From assembly GCA_009741485.1 (NCBI GenBank), contig CM019215.1:81882553-81946552 (forward strand): a stretch of 64,000 nucleotides of DNA. The letters run 5' to 3'. Of the stretch, positions 1 through 63,096 are shown piece after piece (the stretch's first letter is position 1; every line of letters starts with the position of its first letter). The notes beneath the pieces were generated by a model, which saw only the letters and a list, made by a program, of their open reading frames with translations, was not told the origin of the DNA and searched no databases. Origin of the DNA: Malurus cyaneus samueli (taxonomy: Eukaryota; Chordata; Aves; Passeriformes; Maluridae). The translations under genes and the position numbers were made by a program.

Positions 1-855
1 CAGATGCTCCTTCTGCCAGTTTAACTTGATAGAAAAATCTTTAATAAAACCCTCCAGCTTTTTTTCCTCCCATATTTGGCACATCTTTACAAATGTTTGG
101 ATGAGCTTCAGATTATTCACTACCCAAATTGACTGAGTATATGAATATTTTTGGTTATGTTGTGCTTAATGTCTATCATAACTGATGAAACATTCAGAAG
201 CTTTAGCGAGAGAAAAGCCTTCCCTGTTAGCTTTTCCTGTGCTTTATGAGACAGCTCATTATCTAACTGCAGTTGGTCTCATTTTCTCTGGATAATACTG
301 AATTGGTAACCACAAATTGCCAGTAGATGAGGAGAGTAAAAAGAATCAGAAGGTAACTAGTATTTTTGGGACTGGAGTAAAAGGAGACCCAAACAAGACA
401 AATTTATTCCCATATGGGAGCATGTTCCTCAACATGACTAGCATGTGTTCTCCAAAAGTAGCTGGTGTTCAGTAGACTTGACACCATGCAGGATTGTTTT
501 GCAAAACAAGTCAGCTGCTACAGGTATTTGCCCAAGATTTTAGCACTCTTTTGCAACAGCTACAAGAGTACGAAAAACATTTTGTCATGGAAATAGTTTA
601 ATTTATTTTTGCTAATATAAAAGGTATCTTCTAGAATTGGCAGCTCTATCAGTCAGCGTGGACACGACTCATTTATATCAACTGAAATATAAACCAGAGT
701 CCTTTGGAATGTCTCAAGAAACACTTCAGGAAGTTTAATAGAATTGTGTCTAACTTTTTTTCCCAAATTTATGGGAAAAATTTAATTCTCTACAAAAAAG
801 GAAGTCCAGATGTGGTCTTATAAAACAGTGGTAACAAATCACATTCTTTACTTAC
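1..855. other. PIGN intron, partial
   Basis: This is intron downstream of exon 14 in gene direction. It is AT-rich, and I see no exon or repeat. The next PIGN exon must lie outside the window. Confidence 0.8.
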
Positions 856-50899
<50,044 letters not shown>

Positions 50900-53800
50900 G
50901 GCAGCAGCCGGCTGGCAAAGGCAAAGTCCAGCACTAACAGAGAGAGAGAAAAATAACATTAGGTAGATGAGACTTAGCAGAAGCAATATTTATTTCATTT
51001 GTTATGGGAGTATAACAATCACAGTCATCCCCAGAATCCATAATCCATAATCAATTTCTTCTTCCAATAAGCTTTTCCCCCCAGAAGTTCTGGTCAGAGT
51101 CACTGCATGACTAACTCAGACTTTCAATTAAACCATTATGTCTCAGCAACTCATCTCTATTGTTTAGGGGTTTATTAGATGGCTTTAAAAGAATCAAGCC
51201 AGTTTGTTTTGTGAGCTACATCAGTGACAGAAGACTCAGACAATACAATGTCTCCATGAACATACTACCCTCTACTGGCTGGCTGCATGATAGAGTTGAA
51301 GTCTGTTCAAACAAATGCAAGGCAGCTAGAGAAAGTCATAACAAACATCCATCCAACATCGCTTTTTTCCCCGCTCCAAGTTTGATTGCCATCAAATCTG
51401 GTTTCATTGTACTCTGCCTAGACACTGAAACCTTCTTTTAAAAGAACAGAGATACTGTGCTGAGCACAGAATCCTATTCCTCTTCTAAAACAAGTGACAA
51501 AAGCACAACAGCTGAAGGATTAGTTTCAGGAATAATTACATTCCTTTTTTTAATGTTTTTTTTTACCCTGCCCTGTCATCCCCTGATGTCACATTAGAGA
51601 TACAAATATGCTTAATAACAGATACACTGGAAAATACCTGTGTTTGCCAATTGTGCTGTGGGGATGACGCGATGCCTACTGGAGGTAAATATGAATATTG
51701 ACTGAGGTAAGTGAGGGACCTGAGCCTGAATGAGGCTCAGTTCTGACAAAGGACTATTAGTGCTGTCCAAGCTGCTAACGTAGTTATTTAAATATTTGCT
51801 CATTATCCACCTTACAACACCTTAAATAACTAATTTAGAAACAGATGTTGCCAGCAGCCTGGAAGGTTCAGATTACCTGTGTAAATACACAGTTCCCTCT
51901 AAAAGAAACCATTTGTTTAAGAATCTAGTTAGTGCTTCTAAATGACAATATATATATTAAGTTTATCTTGCTGCTTTCAGAATTCCACTAGCTGAACAGA
52001 CACAGGCAGCCACCATATGGTAAATCTACCACTCATATTAAGTAAGGATAAAAGGCTTCACTACTGCATAACCTTAACTCTGATCAAAACTCGGAAAGAT
52101 GTTTTTTAAAATAAATAACTCAAAGGGCCAGGAAAACCAGAGGAACAAAAAGAAAAATACTAAAAAAATATTTGAAAGATAATACATAATATTACTTACT
52201 AACCCAAAGATAATTCAAAACTGCATGCAACTTAACCATAACTTGCAGTTCCATCCATTTTCATCACTGCAACACAGATGCAACAACTCCCACTCTAATC
52301 TGAAACATTACTATAGCAATTTCTCATTTTAGAGATTTGGAGAGAAAACCACACAAAATACCTGAAATAACAAAATACAACATTTCAGAAAGAAATGTAG
52401 TAGTCACATTTAAATGAACAAACAAAACCTTTTTGTTAATCAGGAACTTACATGCTTTTATGTCTACAAGTGAAATTCCAAGAGATTTGGAATATCTGTA
52501 AATATGAGTTTGTTTATTTTTTATTTTTAAGTATTCAGGGTTCCTAAATCAATTTAAATATATGAAATCACAATCAGAAATACCACTAAATTCAGGGCCA
52601 GAGCTCATTTTATTCAGTTTTATCTTCCATAGGGCTTTTTCTTTTGAAGCAGTCATACTTGATAAGAGAATCCAAACTACTCACGCCTTAAACTAATGAG
52701 ACTAAACACCCGACTAAACAAAGCAGTTACTTCTACCAGATACTTGATGCATGCTCCCAATGCTACAATTGTATAGCTTAACATATTCTAAGTTCTTCTA
52801 ATTAAAGTATTAGTAAACGAATCTGTTTTCTGCACTCTTTTTTCTTTAACTCTCCCCAGGCCAGTCCTTGCACACAGAAAAAGAGTTCAATCAACACAAT
52901 TCAAATTTAATGCTTAGACTATAGTATCTATAGAATTAATGAGAAAAGGAAAAAAAAAAGGATACTTTCTTTTGCAACCACAGTTTGACTACATTTGCCT
53001 CGTCATCCAGGCCCAGCATATCCCACTGCTCAACACCATCACATGGTTTCTAGACAGGCAGCTCCCAAAGCACCTGCTCCTGCCACATCCCTCACAGCCA
53101 CTCCTGCCTCTGGCTTAGCTTACACTGCTCTCCTAATGCAGGACTTTGTGTGTCATCACTGAGGTACAATATTGTGAAAAGTACTGTTCTCGAGCTTATA
53201 AATACTTTCCCACAGGTACAGTGGTTTTGAAAAGCTCCTAATTGTACTCAGCTGAATGCAAATTTCTCTGCAGACCTCCACAGTTCAAGACAGAAAGCTC
53301 AAAAGGCATGCAAACAACAACAATTTCAATAACAATTACTTCCTCACAAATCAAAAATAACCAAAATAAAAGGAAAAAGTGGATTAAGCACTAGCTTATA
53401 AGAAAAAAACAAAAGCCACAGCTTGTCAAGAGAGGAAAAATAGAAATTTATTAGGCATACACACTTTTGAGGATGAGGAGCCATATCTATGTATTTATGA
53501 CTAGTGCCAAAACATCTCTGCCCTTAGGTGCCTGCCATCCAAGATGTGGATAAACAAACTTAAAACTCACTTAAAAATACATCTTACATCTTTCTGTCAA
53601 GAAAACTTAAGCCAAGGGTATCTAAGTATTTTTGTGTCCTGTGATATTTTCTCAGGCAATCCCTTAGCAAGTGATTTAGTGCCATACCTTCTCCAATCCT
53701 TATATTCACAAGGCAAAACACAAGCTGCGCTCTAATTCTGACTGCATTATTCTCCTTTGTTCTGTTAAGTCATTGCCTATCACACCAAAAGTAAAGACTG

Positions 53801-56245
53801 CTCCGAGTCTTGTAGGTCAGTGAAGCATGTTGCAATTTATTTGCCACATGCCATTTCTTACTGGCCACCCAAACACATCACTTGCTACAACAGAATCCTG
53901 GAATCTTAATACAGTTCAGATAGCCAAATCTCCTCTGTAGACTTAGCCCAACTAGTAAATTATCTATCAGGCTCTAATTTATTCCTTTTTTCTACATTTT
54001 TCCCCTTCTGTCACCATCTCCTAAACTAAATACAGAGCCAATAATACTGCCCAACCACCAGTAGGTCAGACCTTAAACTATTTCAGTAAAATATCTTTGC
54101 TCAAACAATTTGGAGTAAAAAACACAAAGTTGGCATGGATTTTTAAACGAAGACCTTTTCAGATCCTTAACAAGAAAGTACTAAAGATCCACTAAGCTAC
54201 TCACTGCCTGTTAAATGAGAGTTGCTCACATAAATGAAGGGAGAAAGTAGAAAATGAGCAGTGCCCTGGTGATGCCAAGAGCTCCAGGAGACCTCAGAGT
54301 TACTCACTTCATTGGATATTGTGCACGAGCACAGAAGAGAGTGAGAAGGCATGAGGGGGTGATCGATCTGAGAAACAGCAAGGCTGAACCAGTAGATACC
54401 TTTCTTAAAGTCTAGGAGATTAAAGAAAGAAAAGCAGTGAGGACCTTCTCACTGCAATTAATTTCTTCTCCAGAATAAAGTGATACATGCTGATTAGAGA
54501 AGGGGTTTTTTTTGTGGGTCTCTCCCCTCACTGTATCCTCAAGGAGAAAGTTAAGCTCCCGGCTGGTGGCAGATGGGATGAAGAGACCCTTTCTTTCTTT
54601 GTATTCACACTTATCAAAATAATACCAAAAACTCCTGCTATTAGCTACAAGCTCCTCACCAATTGCCATCTCAGTGAAAGATTAAGACACCCAGACTGTG
54701 ATGGTGGCAGGGGAGCAAGACTGCAGTAAGTCACCCAAGCCCAACTCTTCCTCACATGAGCTTTTCCCTCTTTTCAAATTCATCCGTAATTTGCTGACAA
54801 GACTTTTTTTTAAACCTTCTTTTTGACTCATGCCATGGAAGCTATGCCCACTGCACCAGGCTGGATCAGGTTTCTCAACAATTAACAGGAAGACTGACAT
54901 AATTAAATGCAGGGCTCATTCTCCTAAAGTAATCTACATCGAAGTTGCATTCCCTCTGAAGTTATAATCTCTCAGCACTAATTATAAGGCAAAAAAACCC
55001 AAAATCTGTACTGTAACACAATACAGCTCTTCAAAACAAATGTAACCTTTCCCTTTTATATTTTTCTTTCTCCAAATATGCAGTAAAACATACACAAAAT
55101 ACTGCATGGAATATGCCCCTCTAGCAGGAAAATTTTCGTAAGGACAATGAAGTATCAAAAAAGGAGCCTCAAGGTACATTAGTCATTTCTTTTAGAGGGA
55201 CCATGCTTCACTAATACTGTCAAGTCTGTTGATTAAGATGAAGAAAATCCATTGGAAATGCATTTTCAGTAAGCATCAATGGCCTTGGTAAGTATCTTTT
55301 ACAGAAAAAATAAATAGACAAGAATGGCTGCTGTGCTTCTGGCTGACTCATATGTTTCAACTACACAGTGTTGTGTATTTTGTAATTTAACTGTCAAAGT
55401 GGTGACTGTACAATTTGTCTGTACATAAAAAATTATCCTCAGGGCAAAGGAGAAAATGGAGGCTGGGTGGTCTGACAGTACTTTGCATGGTATGGCAGCT
55501 ATACAACATCTAAGATTGTGTTAGCAGTCCCTACCCTATTCTTTTACTGATTTAGATTTTTAAAGAGTTACACAAGTCAGAAAATGCACTCAAGTAATTT
55601 CTGCTGTCACAGCCCATACACCTATTGAATGCACAAAGCTGCAATTTGTACAAAACCATGCAAGACATTGACTTTAATTTATACAAGAGACTTACCAGAG
55701 AAATCTGAGTAACTCTCATCTTTTCATCCACTACTTAAACATAGAAAACCACAAATCCTTATCTTGACTCCATCATGTAATCATATTATGAAGTGGGAAA
55801 ATTATAAAATCCCTTTTTTTCTCTTTCTAAAATTTTCATTTTCTTTCTCTACTGAAGCATACCATGCTCTGCCAACAACTGCAACTACGGTATTTCCACT
55901 TGCTCTGGCACTGAGGTTGCTTCTGTAATTCAAACCATCTGTTTAAAATTATTTTATGCTCAACATCTTCACTGAGCATTTCAGGGATTATAATAACAAA
56001 TGACAACTGTTTTAAATTTTAAATGGGATAGAGTAAAGCACATCCAAGCCTCAGGCAAAGGGCTCAAAGAATATTTAAATTTCTTTTTAACATCACTTGA
56101 TAATCAAAATTACTCTGCCTGCCTCGAAAAGTCTCTTTTGCCACCATTTTTAGGGAGAAATTTGACTATGGCCTGCAAAGCACCCATGAAACATCAAGTG
56201 TCTCAATACTTGAACATGCTGTAAATCAGTCACCCCAGTGTCAGC

Positions 56246-56319
56246 AACTTTGTCTGAATTATCCTTAAACATGGGAAGTTGCTATGGAACTTTGTCTGAA
56301 TTATCATTAAACATGGGAA
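56246..56319. repeat. 32-bp tandem duplication, 42-bp period
   Basis: Copies at 56246-56277 and 56288-56319 share AACTTTGTCTGAATTATC and TTAAACATGGGAA with a single C/A difference. Confidence 0.92.
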
Positions 56320-57401
56320 ACTACATCCACAAGTCTCCCAGGCAAAAAAAAAACAAACAAAAAACAAACCCATACCTGAGAGCAACACTGACAACAGGAC
56401 AGCAGAGATAAAGATAACAAGAGCACTTCTTTAAGGAAAAATGACTGCTTTGAGACATGAAAGAGTAAAGGAGCACCACCCTTCAGTACCACCTGTTAGC
56501 CAAGCGGAGGCAAAACAGTAGAAATTCAGGATTACATCTGCTCAGTATGCAGGCAGATAAAATGTCAGAACTCAGAAAAAACCAAAACACAACAAGAAGC
56601 CCTGAGTGGTCTTGCTGTGAATTATTTCGTTGCATAACAGCACTTGGGGGGCCTACACCTGTTCTCAGGAGATATCTGCAAATCCTCTTGCACATTTCTT
56701 GACTTCCTAGTCATTTAGCAATAGTCTACCAGAAAGCCTTCTTCAACCACCACTGTTATACAGCTTAACATCATATTTTCATCTCAATATGGATTGTTTA
56801 TTTCTTTTTTTGGGCTCCCAAAAGTAACAGATTCCCTCCAACTTCTGCACTCTTGAACAAAACAAAACAAAAAAGAGGGTTTTTTTTCCTGTCACTGTCT
56901 TTTCTTAACCTGCTTGGAGATTTTGCAGACAGATTCTTCATATTAAAAGTTCTTTAGGGAAAAGAACTTCAGCCTGACAGTGTCCAACAAAACACATCCC
57001 ACCAGTTTTTAACAGGTCAGGGTCAAGGAACAAGTGCACTTAAGATAACACAAGCACATGAAGGATAGCTTGCAACAGTAGTCTTCTGTCTTAACTGGAG
57101 CCCTCCCTCACAAACCCAGGCTGAAGGCCCCCTGACGTAGTTTTAAAGCCTTTTGCAATAAAACTATGCAATAAAGCACAAGTACCAATACAAAAATGAC
57201 AGTTCTGCCCTTTAGCCACAAAAGGGGCAAGAATCACACTTTAAAGTTGTAATAACAACTATTCATTTTATAACAATAACAAATATTAATGTAGAACACA
57301 CAGGGAAAGGATGGGAAAAAACCCCAAACTTTCAACTGCACTCTTGCAAAACTAGTTTGCAAATGTACTATGTATATACGCAAAGGAAAAAAATACCCTT
57401 T

Positions 57402-57446
57402 AAATAAAAAAAACCAACAAACAAACAAAAAAAAACCCCAACAAAC
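57402..57446. repeat. A-rich AAAC low-complexity tract
   Basis: Runs of A broken by CAAAC units, followed by CCCC. Simple sequence. Confidence 0.85.
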
Positions 57447-57750
57447 AGTGTTTGAAGAATGTTCTACAAAACCTAGTATTATCAATAAGGAATGTTTAAA
57501 AAAGCAGTCAAAAGTAGTTTTCCTTTTATTGCTTATTGATAGCAAACATTACAAATAAACAAAAATTACATTAAACAGTAACAAGCACATCTGTTGAATA
57601 AGATGTGATAAGCCTCTGAATGCATATTTACAATAGTTTGAAGGAAGAAAAAGAAAGACCACAACATACTAAGCGTACAACAATACTTTCATAAATGGCA
57701 TACAGAAGTCAAATAATCAGTTTGTAGTTCCCCACCTTTTCAAAAGTTGG

Positions 57751-57791
57751 GTTTTTTTTTTTGTTTTTTCTTTTTCTGTTTCTTTTTTTTT
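57751..57791. repeat. T-rich tract
   Basis: Poly-T with scattered G and C, about 170 bases to the left of the GC-rich patch at 57960-58215. Confidence 0.85.
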
Positions 57792-57959
57792 AAAGGACTT
57801 TAGAATTTTTTTTACTTCAAAAGTACTATTTTATTACGCTAGCAGTTGACTATAATGTGTAGCTGAATACTATTCAACTGGCTAGCGAAATTTTTATTTC
57901 ATATGTCTTTACCGGCCAAAATTCCATTCACAATAAAGCTGACACAGATAAAGGCAACT

Positions 57960-58215
57960 TAAGGTCCCCACTGAGAAAACAAACGCGTTCAAGGGCTGAA
58001 GTGAGCACCCAGCCGGAAAGCACCCCCAGCGGGAGCTGCATCACTCGCCCAACCCAGGGGTGGGCACAGCTCGGAGGCGGCGGAACGGGGCGGGGGCCGC
58101 TGCCCTCCCACAGCCGGGCGCTCTCCAGGGTCCTGCACCGCTCTCGGCACCACGGCAAACCCTGAACCCGGGAAATCCCACCATGCTACACAGACTGTCG
58201 CGAGTACTGCTTCCT
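57960..58215. promoter_or_regulatory. GC-rich CpG patch, candidate PIGN promoter/first exon
   Basis: An abrupt change from AT-rich sequence to about 250 bases with many CpGs, including GGCGGCGGAACGGGGCGGGG (58075-58094, an Sp1-type GC box). A TCGCGA core lies at 58198-58203. No TATA box or coding exon is recognised. Distance to the start-codon exon is about 7 kb. Assignment as a PIGN transcription start is inference. Confidence 0.45.
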
Positions 58216-59573
58216 CAAGACGGGAAGAAAAAAAAAAAATCCTAATTTCTTTAGTTACCAGCTTTGAAAAGAATTGCAATAGTCAAGTTATAAAGTGCAG
58301 AAAAATGTTAAAAAGGATGGATTATATTCCCGTTAAAAGAGCATCAATTACTAATATAACTATACACAGTACTTGTTCAAGGATACTTTGAAGCCCAGTA
58401 AGAAATCTTTATGCAAAGGAATCACCCCCTCTTTAACTCCTCCTCCAACAGCCAAACTTGCAAGCTGTTCACAAAAGGAAGCACTTCCCTACGTTCCCAT
58501 AGGACACAAAACTCACTGAACTTATCAATTACTGCAGCCCGAAATACTGGCATTCACATTAGAACAAGTTGTCTTTGCTCCTACATCACCCTCGACTAAC
58601 CGAGTAGTCAACATTCAGTAGTATTTACAATATATCAACTTGCAAATACTCTCTGCTGAAGCCCTGTGAGCTTACATTTGTTTTTATGACAAAGCCAAGG
58701 CACTTTTCATTTGTATAAGACACCTTTATTTTTCAGCTGCTGACTCACTCTAGTAATTAATAGAGACAGAATATTATTCCTGAAAACAATCAGTGTTCTG
58801 CCGCTTCACAATATGGGGAACTGCTGATCTAAAATGAAACCTCCCCAGCACTCAAACTCTTTTGGCAAATGAGCAGCAATAGATTCACTGTGGAGAACAA
58901 AAGAGCCCAGAAAACAAACAAAAAAACTGCTAAAAAGAGACCCACAAACTGAGAGAATACAACTCTCTGGTTCTCATATTTGAGGTGATATGTGTATCAG
59001 TTATTCACTTGCACCCTTTCACCTACAGAAACCTGCTTGTAACAAAAAGAATATTTTCCGAATGCTTGGGACCAGCAAGGCAAATATATTTTATCAGGTA
59101 TTTTTTACAAAAACAGATGTCATGGTGGTAGCAGTTAAAAGAACAAGATGTTTTCACAGTCACAAATACTGCAAGAAAAACCAAGCCATACAGCTGCAGA
59201 GTGCTGTCCTCCTCTGCTCCTGCTCACTTATTCCCAAGCCAAATCTCTTCCTTGCCTGGCACATCATCTGTACAGCTGTATAGTAAAGGATTTGAGAGAA
59301 CGAATTCAACTGCAAAATTCATCAAGGGAAAAAAAAAAAAAAAACACAAGCAGAAGGAAGAATAAAGATCACTTGCTGTAGTTTAGTTCCCTGAATTCCC
59401 AACACAAACCTCTGTGTTGGCAGCAGGACAGGATGTCCTATCCTCCTAACAAAAGGCCTAACTCATCATGTCCAACATTCACCTTCATTCTTTGAAGCCT
59501 GCATCTCACATTAGTTGTAGTCATCAGGCCATATAAAGAAAAAATACACATTTTTTTTCGAAATTGTGCAAAT
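58216..59573. other. AT-rich intergenic or 5' intronic sequence
   Basis: No recognisable feature apart from a 16-base poly-A run near 59330-59345. Confidence 0.65.
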
Positions 59574-59686
59574 ACTAAATTGAAGAGGAATAACATGAAG
59601 CAGACAACAAAAGCACAGAGCATTTCCCTTCCCTATCTACACTGTCCCTCACCACGGTGAGGTAGGTAAGGCACCCATCTCAGAGC
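59574..59686 (+). repeat. Left arm of a perfect 113-bp inverted repeat
   Basis: This 113-base segment is the exact reverse complement of 60578-60690, with no mismatch or gap in base-by-base comparison. Homology stops sharply at both ends. It contains an imperfect palindrome CTCACCACGGTGAG at 59649-59662. Confidence 0.97.
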
Positions 59687-60577
59687 CACTTTTTACCCTC
59701 TGCAAGACCTTTCTGGGCAGCCTACAGTCCAGACAGCACAGCCTACAGCACAGTTCATCTTTCAGGCTAAGGTGAACAAGGCCCAAGCAATTCAATACTC
59801 AAGTGTTTGCAGTGTCATAAAAGGTCACATCTTTGATTCATAATTTATATTTTTTCACTCAATTGTAGCAGCATTTTTTCTTTATATATTAATTCTCAAA
59901 AAACAATAGTTATATGCATAATAAAGCCTGAACAAGTTTTCTAAAATACTCCTTAGGCTTCTAGTGTGTTTGATCTGTTTTTTTGACAGCAGGCTTCCAA
60001 ACATCCACTGTTCACAGTAACACTTCATAACAGCACTTTTGGAGGTAGAAAAAACAAAACCGCCAAACTTGAATTCTGGGGGGTTGTTAGGTTTAATTCA
60101 GGTCTTCATCTGATTTCACAGGTCATTACCACATTTTTGGTGAGGCTGAAAATATTTCCAAGAACCCCTTCAAACTGCTGTACTACCTTAACTTAAAATC
60201 CCAAGTTAACAAATCCTTCATAAAGTTAGTTTCTCTGAGTAAAGCTATGTCTGAATATAACACACATGTAACCATTAACTACTGATACAGGCCATTCTCA
60301 TTAAAAAACATTCCCTTGAAACTGGAACAGACATACAATTTCAGAGAATGGCAGAGGTCTTTAAGCACAAGCTACCAATATTATGAGTCTCAACATTTGC
60401 ATTATTTGGCTCTGCAGAATATCAAAATATTTTAGCGCTTACAGCTGACAAAGCACTGAAATTAATCTTGTAAGATCTGAAAGCAAACACAAAATCATAA
60501 CTACTTTTCAGCTGCTTTTGAAAGGAGGCAAAAGTTAGTCTTCTATAAACATATATCCACAAAGATTCTTTCACCCA
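59687..60577. other. 891-bp spacer inside the inverted repeat
   Basis: AT-rich single-copy sequence with no ORF of note. It lies between the two 113-bp arms. Confidence 0.8.
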
Positions 60578-60690
60578 GCTCTGAGATGGGTGCCTTACCT
60601 ACCTCACCGTGGTGAGGGACAGTGTAGATAGGGAAGGGAAATGCTCTGTGCTTTTGTTGTCTGCTTCATGTTATTCCTCTTCAATTTAGT
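60578..60690 (-). repeat. Right arm of the perfect 113-bp inverted repeat
   Basis: Exact reverse complement of 59574-59686. No target-site duplication is evident outside the arms: the left flank ends GCAAAT and the right flank begins TTTTCC. Confidence 0.97.
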
Positions 60691-61925
60691 TTTTCCTCTT
60701 TTAGTTTTAGAAGAAAACTTAAGCAAGGGTTGATAAACTCACAGATCAGCATTATTTTGAAGTAGAAATCAGATTCTCTTCACATATTTCTCCATTATTT
60801 TGTTCCCTGTGCCTTAATTGGGATCCCAATAAGATGAAAAAAGCTACCCTACTTCATTGTAGGACGCACAAGAACACATTAATTCATATACTTCAAGTAT
60901 TCGGCACAGAGAAAAAAACAGTAGGTACAGAACCGTAACAACTTCTTTGTACGAAATTAACCTTGTATGTGGAAGCTGAAACAGAAACCTCCTTAAAGCT
61001 TGACTTGAACTGTGTGTTCATTGGCTGTGAGAGCAGCTGATGCTGCACCAGGGTAGAGTAGAAAGAAAGCACACTTTACTTACCCATAATGCCACCAAGA
61101 AAGAGAGGGAACCTGAAACTGGTTAAGTTCATTGACCTTTGAGGCATTAACTCAAGACTTAACACTCCTACCAAAATCAACATACTAAAAGCAAAGTCTG
61201 AATTTTTTCTACTTATTTTCCCCTCTCAGGAACTATACATTTAAATTTCATGAAACAAAACATACATAGACTAAAAAAGATTGCTTTTACACTACCTACT
61301 CCAAAACACACTTCAGATCTTTTTTGTACAAACCCATGTATTTTGGACACTTAGCCTTCTGAGATGTGTTTGGATATGATGTTCTATAGACACAGAACTC
61401 AAATCCTTCAAAAGTTAGGAGACAGCAACTCCAGTAGGAGACAAAGCAGCACGATGAACAATCTGCCTCTTTCAGAATGACTACTGAATAATTAACTTGC
61501 AGCTGTCTGTCTCACATAGACCTATATAATGCTCCATTTCCAGAACTCATGCAGCTTTTTCTACCTCACACATCCTTTGAGGCACCACTCTAACAGGTTT
61601 TCTTCTCTGTTTTCTCAAAATAATATCCCTTTGTCATTTAAGGAACTGTTTTAAGCATATTGTTAAAAGCACATTTTTCTACCTACACTCTTCAGTCTTG
61701 GAATATGCATTTCAGCAAAGTCAGCCTTTTCCCAGCCATCCATAAATTATTTTGGAGCAATTGAGTGACATTTGTAAATATTTAATTTAGTTTCACAAAC
61801 CCAAACAAATGTCTGCAAAAGCACTGAAAGAGAGGAATGCGCTTACATTAAATTTCGGTGTGGAAGAGTGAAAAAAGTTAGTCCTTAGTGCCACAGGACA
61901 GAGAAGTAAGCAGAAATTAGTTTCT
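60691..61925. other. AT-rich sequence without recognised features
   Basis: No gene, RNA or repeat family identified. Confidence 0.65.
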
Positions 61926-61929
61926 ACAG

Positions 61930-62050
61930 GCAGAACCGCGTGTTTGGATCTCTCCACACGCCCTGCAAATATCACGGACCGCCACGAGAGGCCGCTGCAG
62001 GACCCCGGCAGGGTTTTCCCTCCGCCCTAAAGAAGAGAGAGCGCCGGAGC
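61930..62050. promoter_or_regulatory. Small CpG-rich patch, possible exon or minor promoter
   Basis: About 120 bases with a cluster of CpGs (ACGGACCGCCACGAGAGGCC, GAGCGCCGGAGCC) inside AT-rich sequence. On the minus strand a pyrimidine tract CTCTCTCTTCTTTAG precedes GGCGGAGG, so a non-coding 5' exon of PIGN is possible but unproven. Confidence 0.25.
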
Positions 62051-62971
62051 CAGCTTTTAACAAAGTTCACTCTGAACATGCTCTAACTCTCCAGAAAGGA
62101 AAGGAAAAAGCAGAAGTTTCTTTAAGGGTTCTCAATTCCACGGGAGCAGCAACAGCAAAATGCTTTTGTCCCTATTCTTATTGTGATCCCACTAATATTT
62201 TAAAGCATTTTTAACAGACCTCCACTTTATTTTATGCTACAACCAGTTGATGCTCTGCTGCTTACAGTCTTTTTGTGTATCAATAACACAAAACAATCTG
62301 GTACTAATAAAATGCGAAGTTTATTATAGGACAGAACACTATAATGATTATAAAATTTATGGGAAAACAATGCAAATCCGAAACTGGAAAGCAGAGTCTT
62401 TTACAGCACACCACCATGTGAATGGAAGAACCTGGAGTGAGTACTCAAGAGTGCTTTAACATCTCCATGTCAATGCTAAACGTTCACATTATTCTATTAC
62501 CAAGAGTTCAGCCCCAATATGAGAGTCCTAGTGAATCAGTTTCACACAGAGCTTCCATTAGCGGGAATGGAATTACATTTTCAAAGAAACAAAATGATGC
62601 AAACCAATGCTGGCCCTGTTTTGCATCATTTCCAGTGAGCTGAACTTCCTTCAGTAGGAAGCAGGAAGTTCACTACCTGCTGTTACACCAAGACCTCAAG
62701 TTTTTTAATAGGTAACACACAAACCACTTTGCATTACCTTTTAAAAAGTGTCAAGTTCACATTTTCACATCCCCAACTTCATAGAATCATTCAACAGTTA
62801 AGGTTGGTCCCTTCTACTTTTCTCTCTGCATAACCTCACAACAATCCCTGTACTCCTCCTGAGTTGCTTGACCCTTCCAAAGGGCATAAACATACTATCC
62901 ACCTGTGCCCGTGCCCTCCCTAATTCCAGGAACACCTGATGCTGGGAGATGACTCACATACCCACTGGGAA
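62051..62971. other. AT-rich sequence, no gene
   Basis: A short stretch at 62780-62808 (CATAGAATCATTCAACAG then TTAAGGTTGG) resembles the very 3' tip of a CR1 element in antisense orientation, but it is too short for a firm call. Otherwise nothing is seen. Confidence 0.5.
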
Positions 62972-63096
62972 AGCAGAGTTACAGAACCACTTAGGTTGGA
63001 AAAGGCCTCTGAGATGATGACATCGAGCCCAACCCATGACCGAACTCCACCATGGCACTGAACGCCAGTCTTTCCTTAAACACCTCCAGGGACAAT
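62972..63096 (-). mobile_element. CR1 LINE 3' end, minus orientation
   Basis: Read on the minus strand, it runs TCCCTGGAGGTGTTTAAGGA, AAGACTGG, AGTGCCATGG, GGTTGGGCTCGATG, CTCAGAGGCCTTTTCCAACC, the conserved 3' end of avian CR1. It is better preserved than the two intronic CR1 pieces. Its internal (5') side ends at the minisatellite rather than continuing into more CR1. Confidence 0.88.

Larger units (their letters stand above)
50934..57950. other. Upstream intron/5' region of PIGN
   Basis: This AT-rich stretch lies between the start-codon exon and the first GC-rich patch. It probably contains intron and possibly non-coding 5' exons of PIGN, none of which can be called from sequence alone. 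It holds the tandem duplication at 56246-56319 and low-complexity tracts at 56346-56370, 57402-57446 and 57751-57791. Confidence 0.7.

Noticed and set aside
57989..58279. Minus-strand open frame through the 58-kb CpG patch as a PIGN N-terminal extension
   Set aside because: The PIGN start at 50899 has a full Kozak context and matches the known N-terminus. The GC-rich frame resembles no PIGN sequence.
59574..60690. DNA transposon with 113-bp terminal inverted repeats
   Set aside because: No target-site duplication flanks the arms, no transposase remnant lies in the spacer, and the termini do not match a superfamily end that I recognise. Described as an inverted duplication instead.
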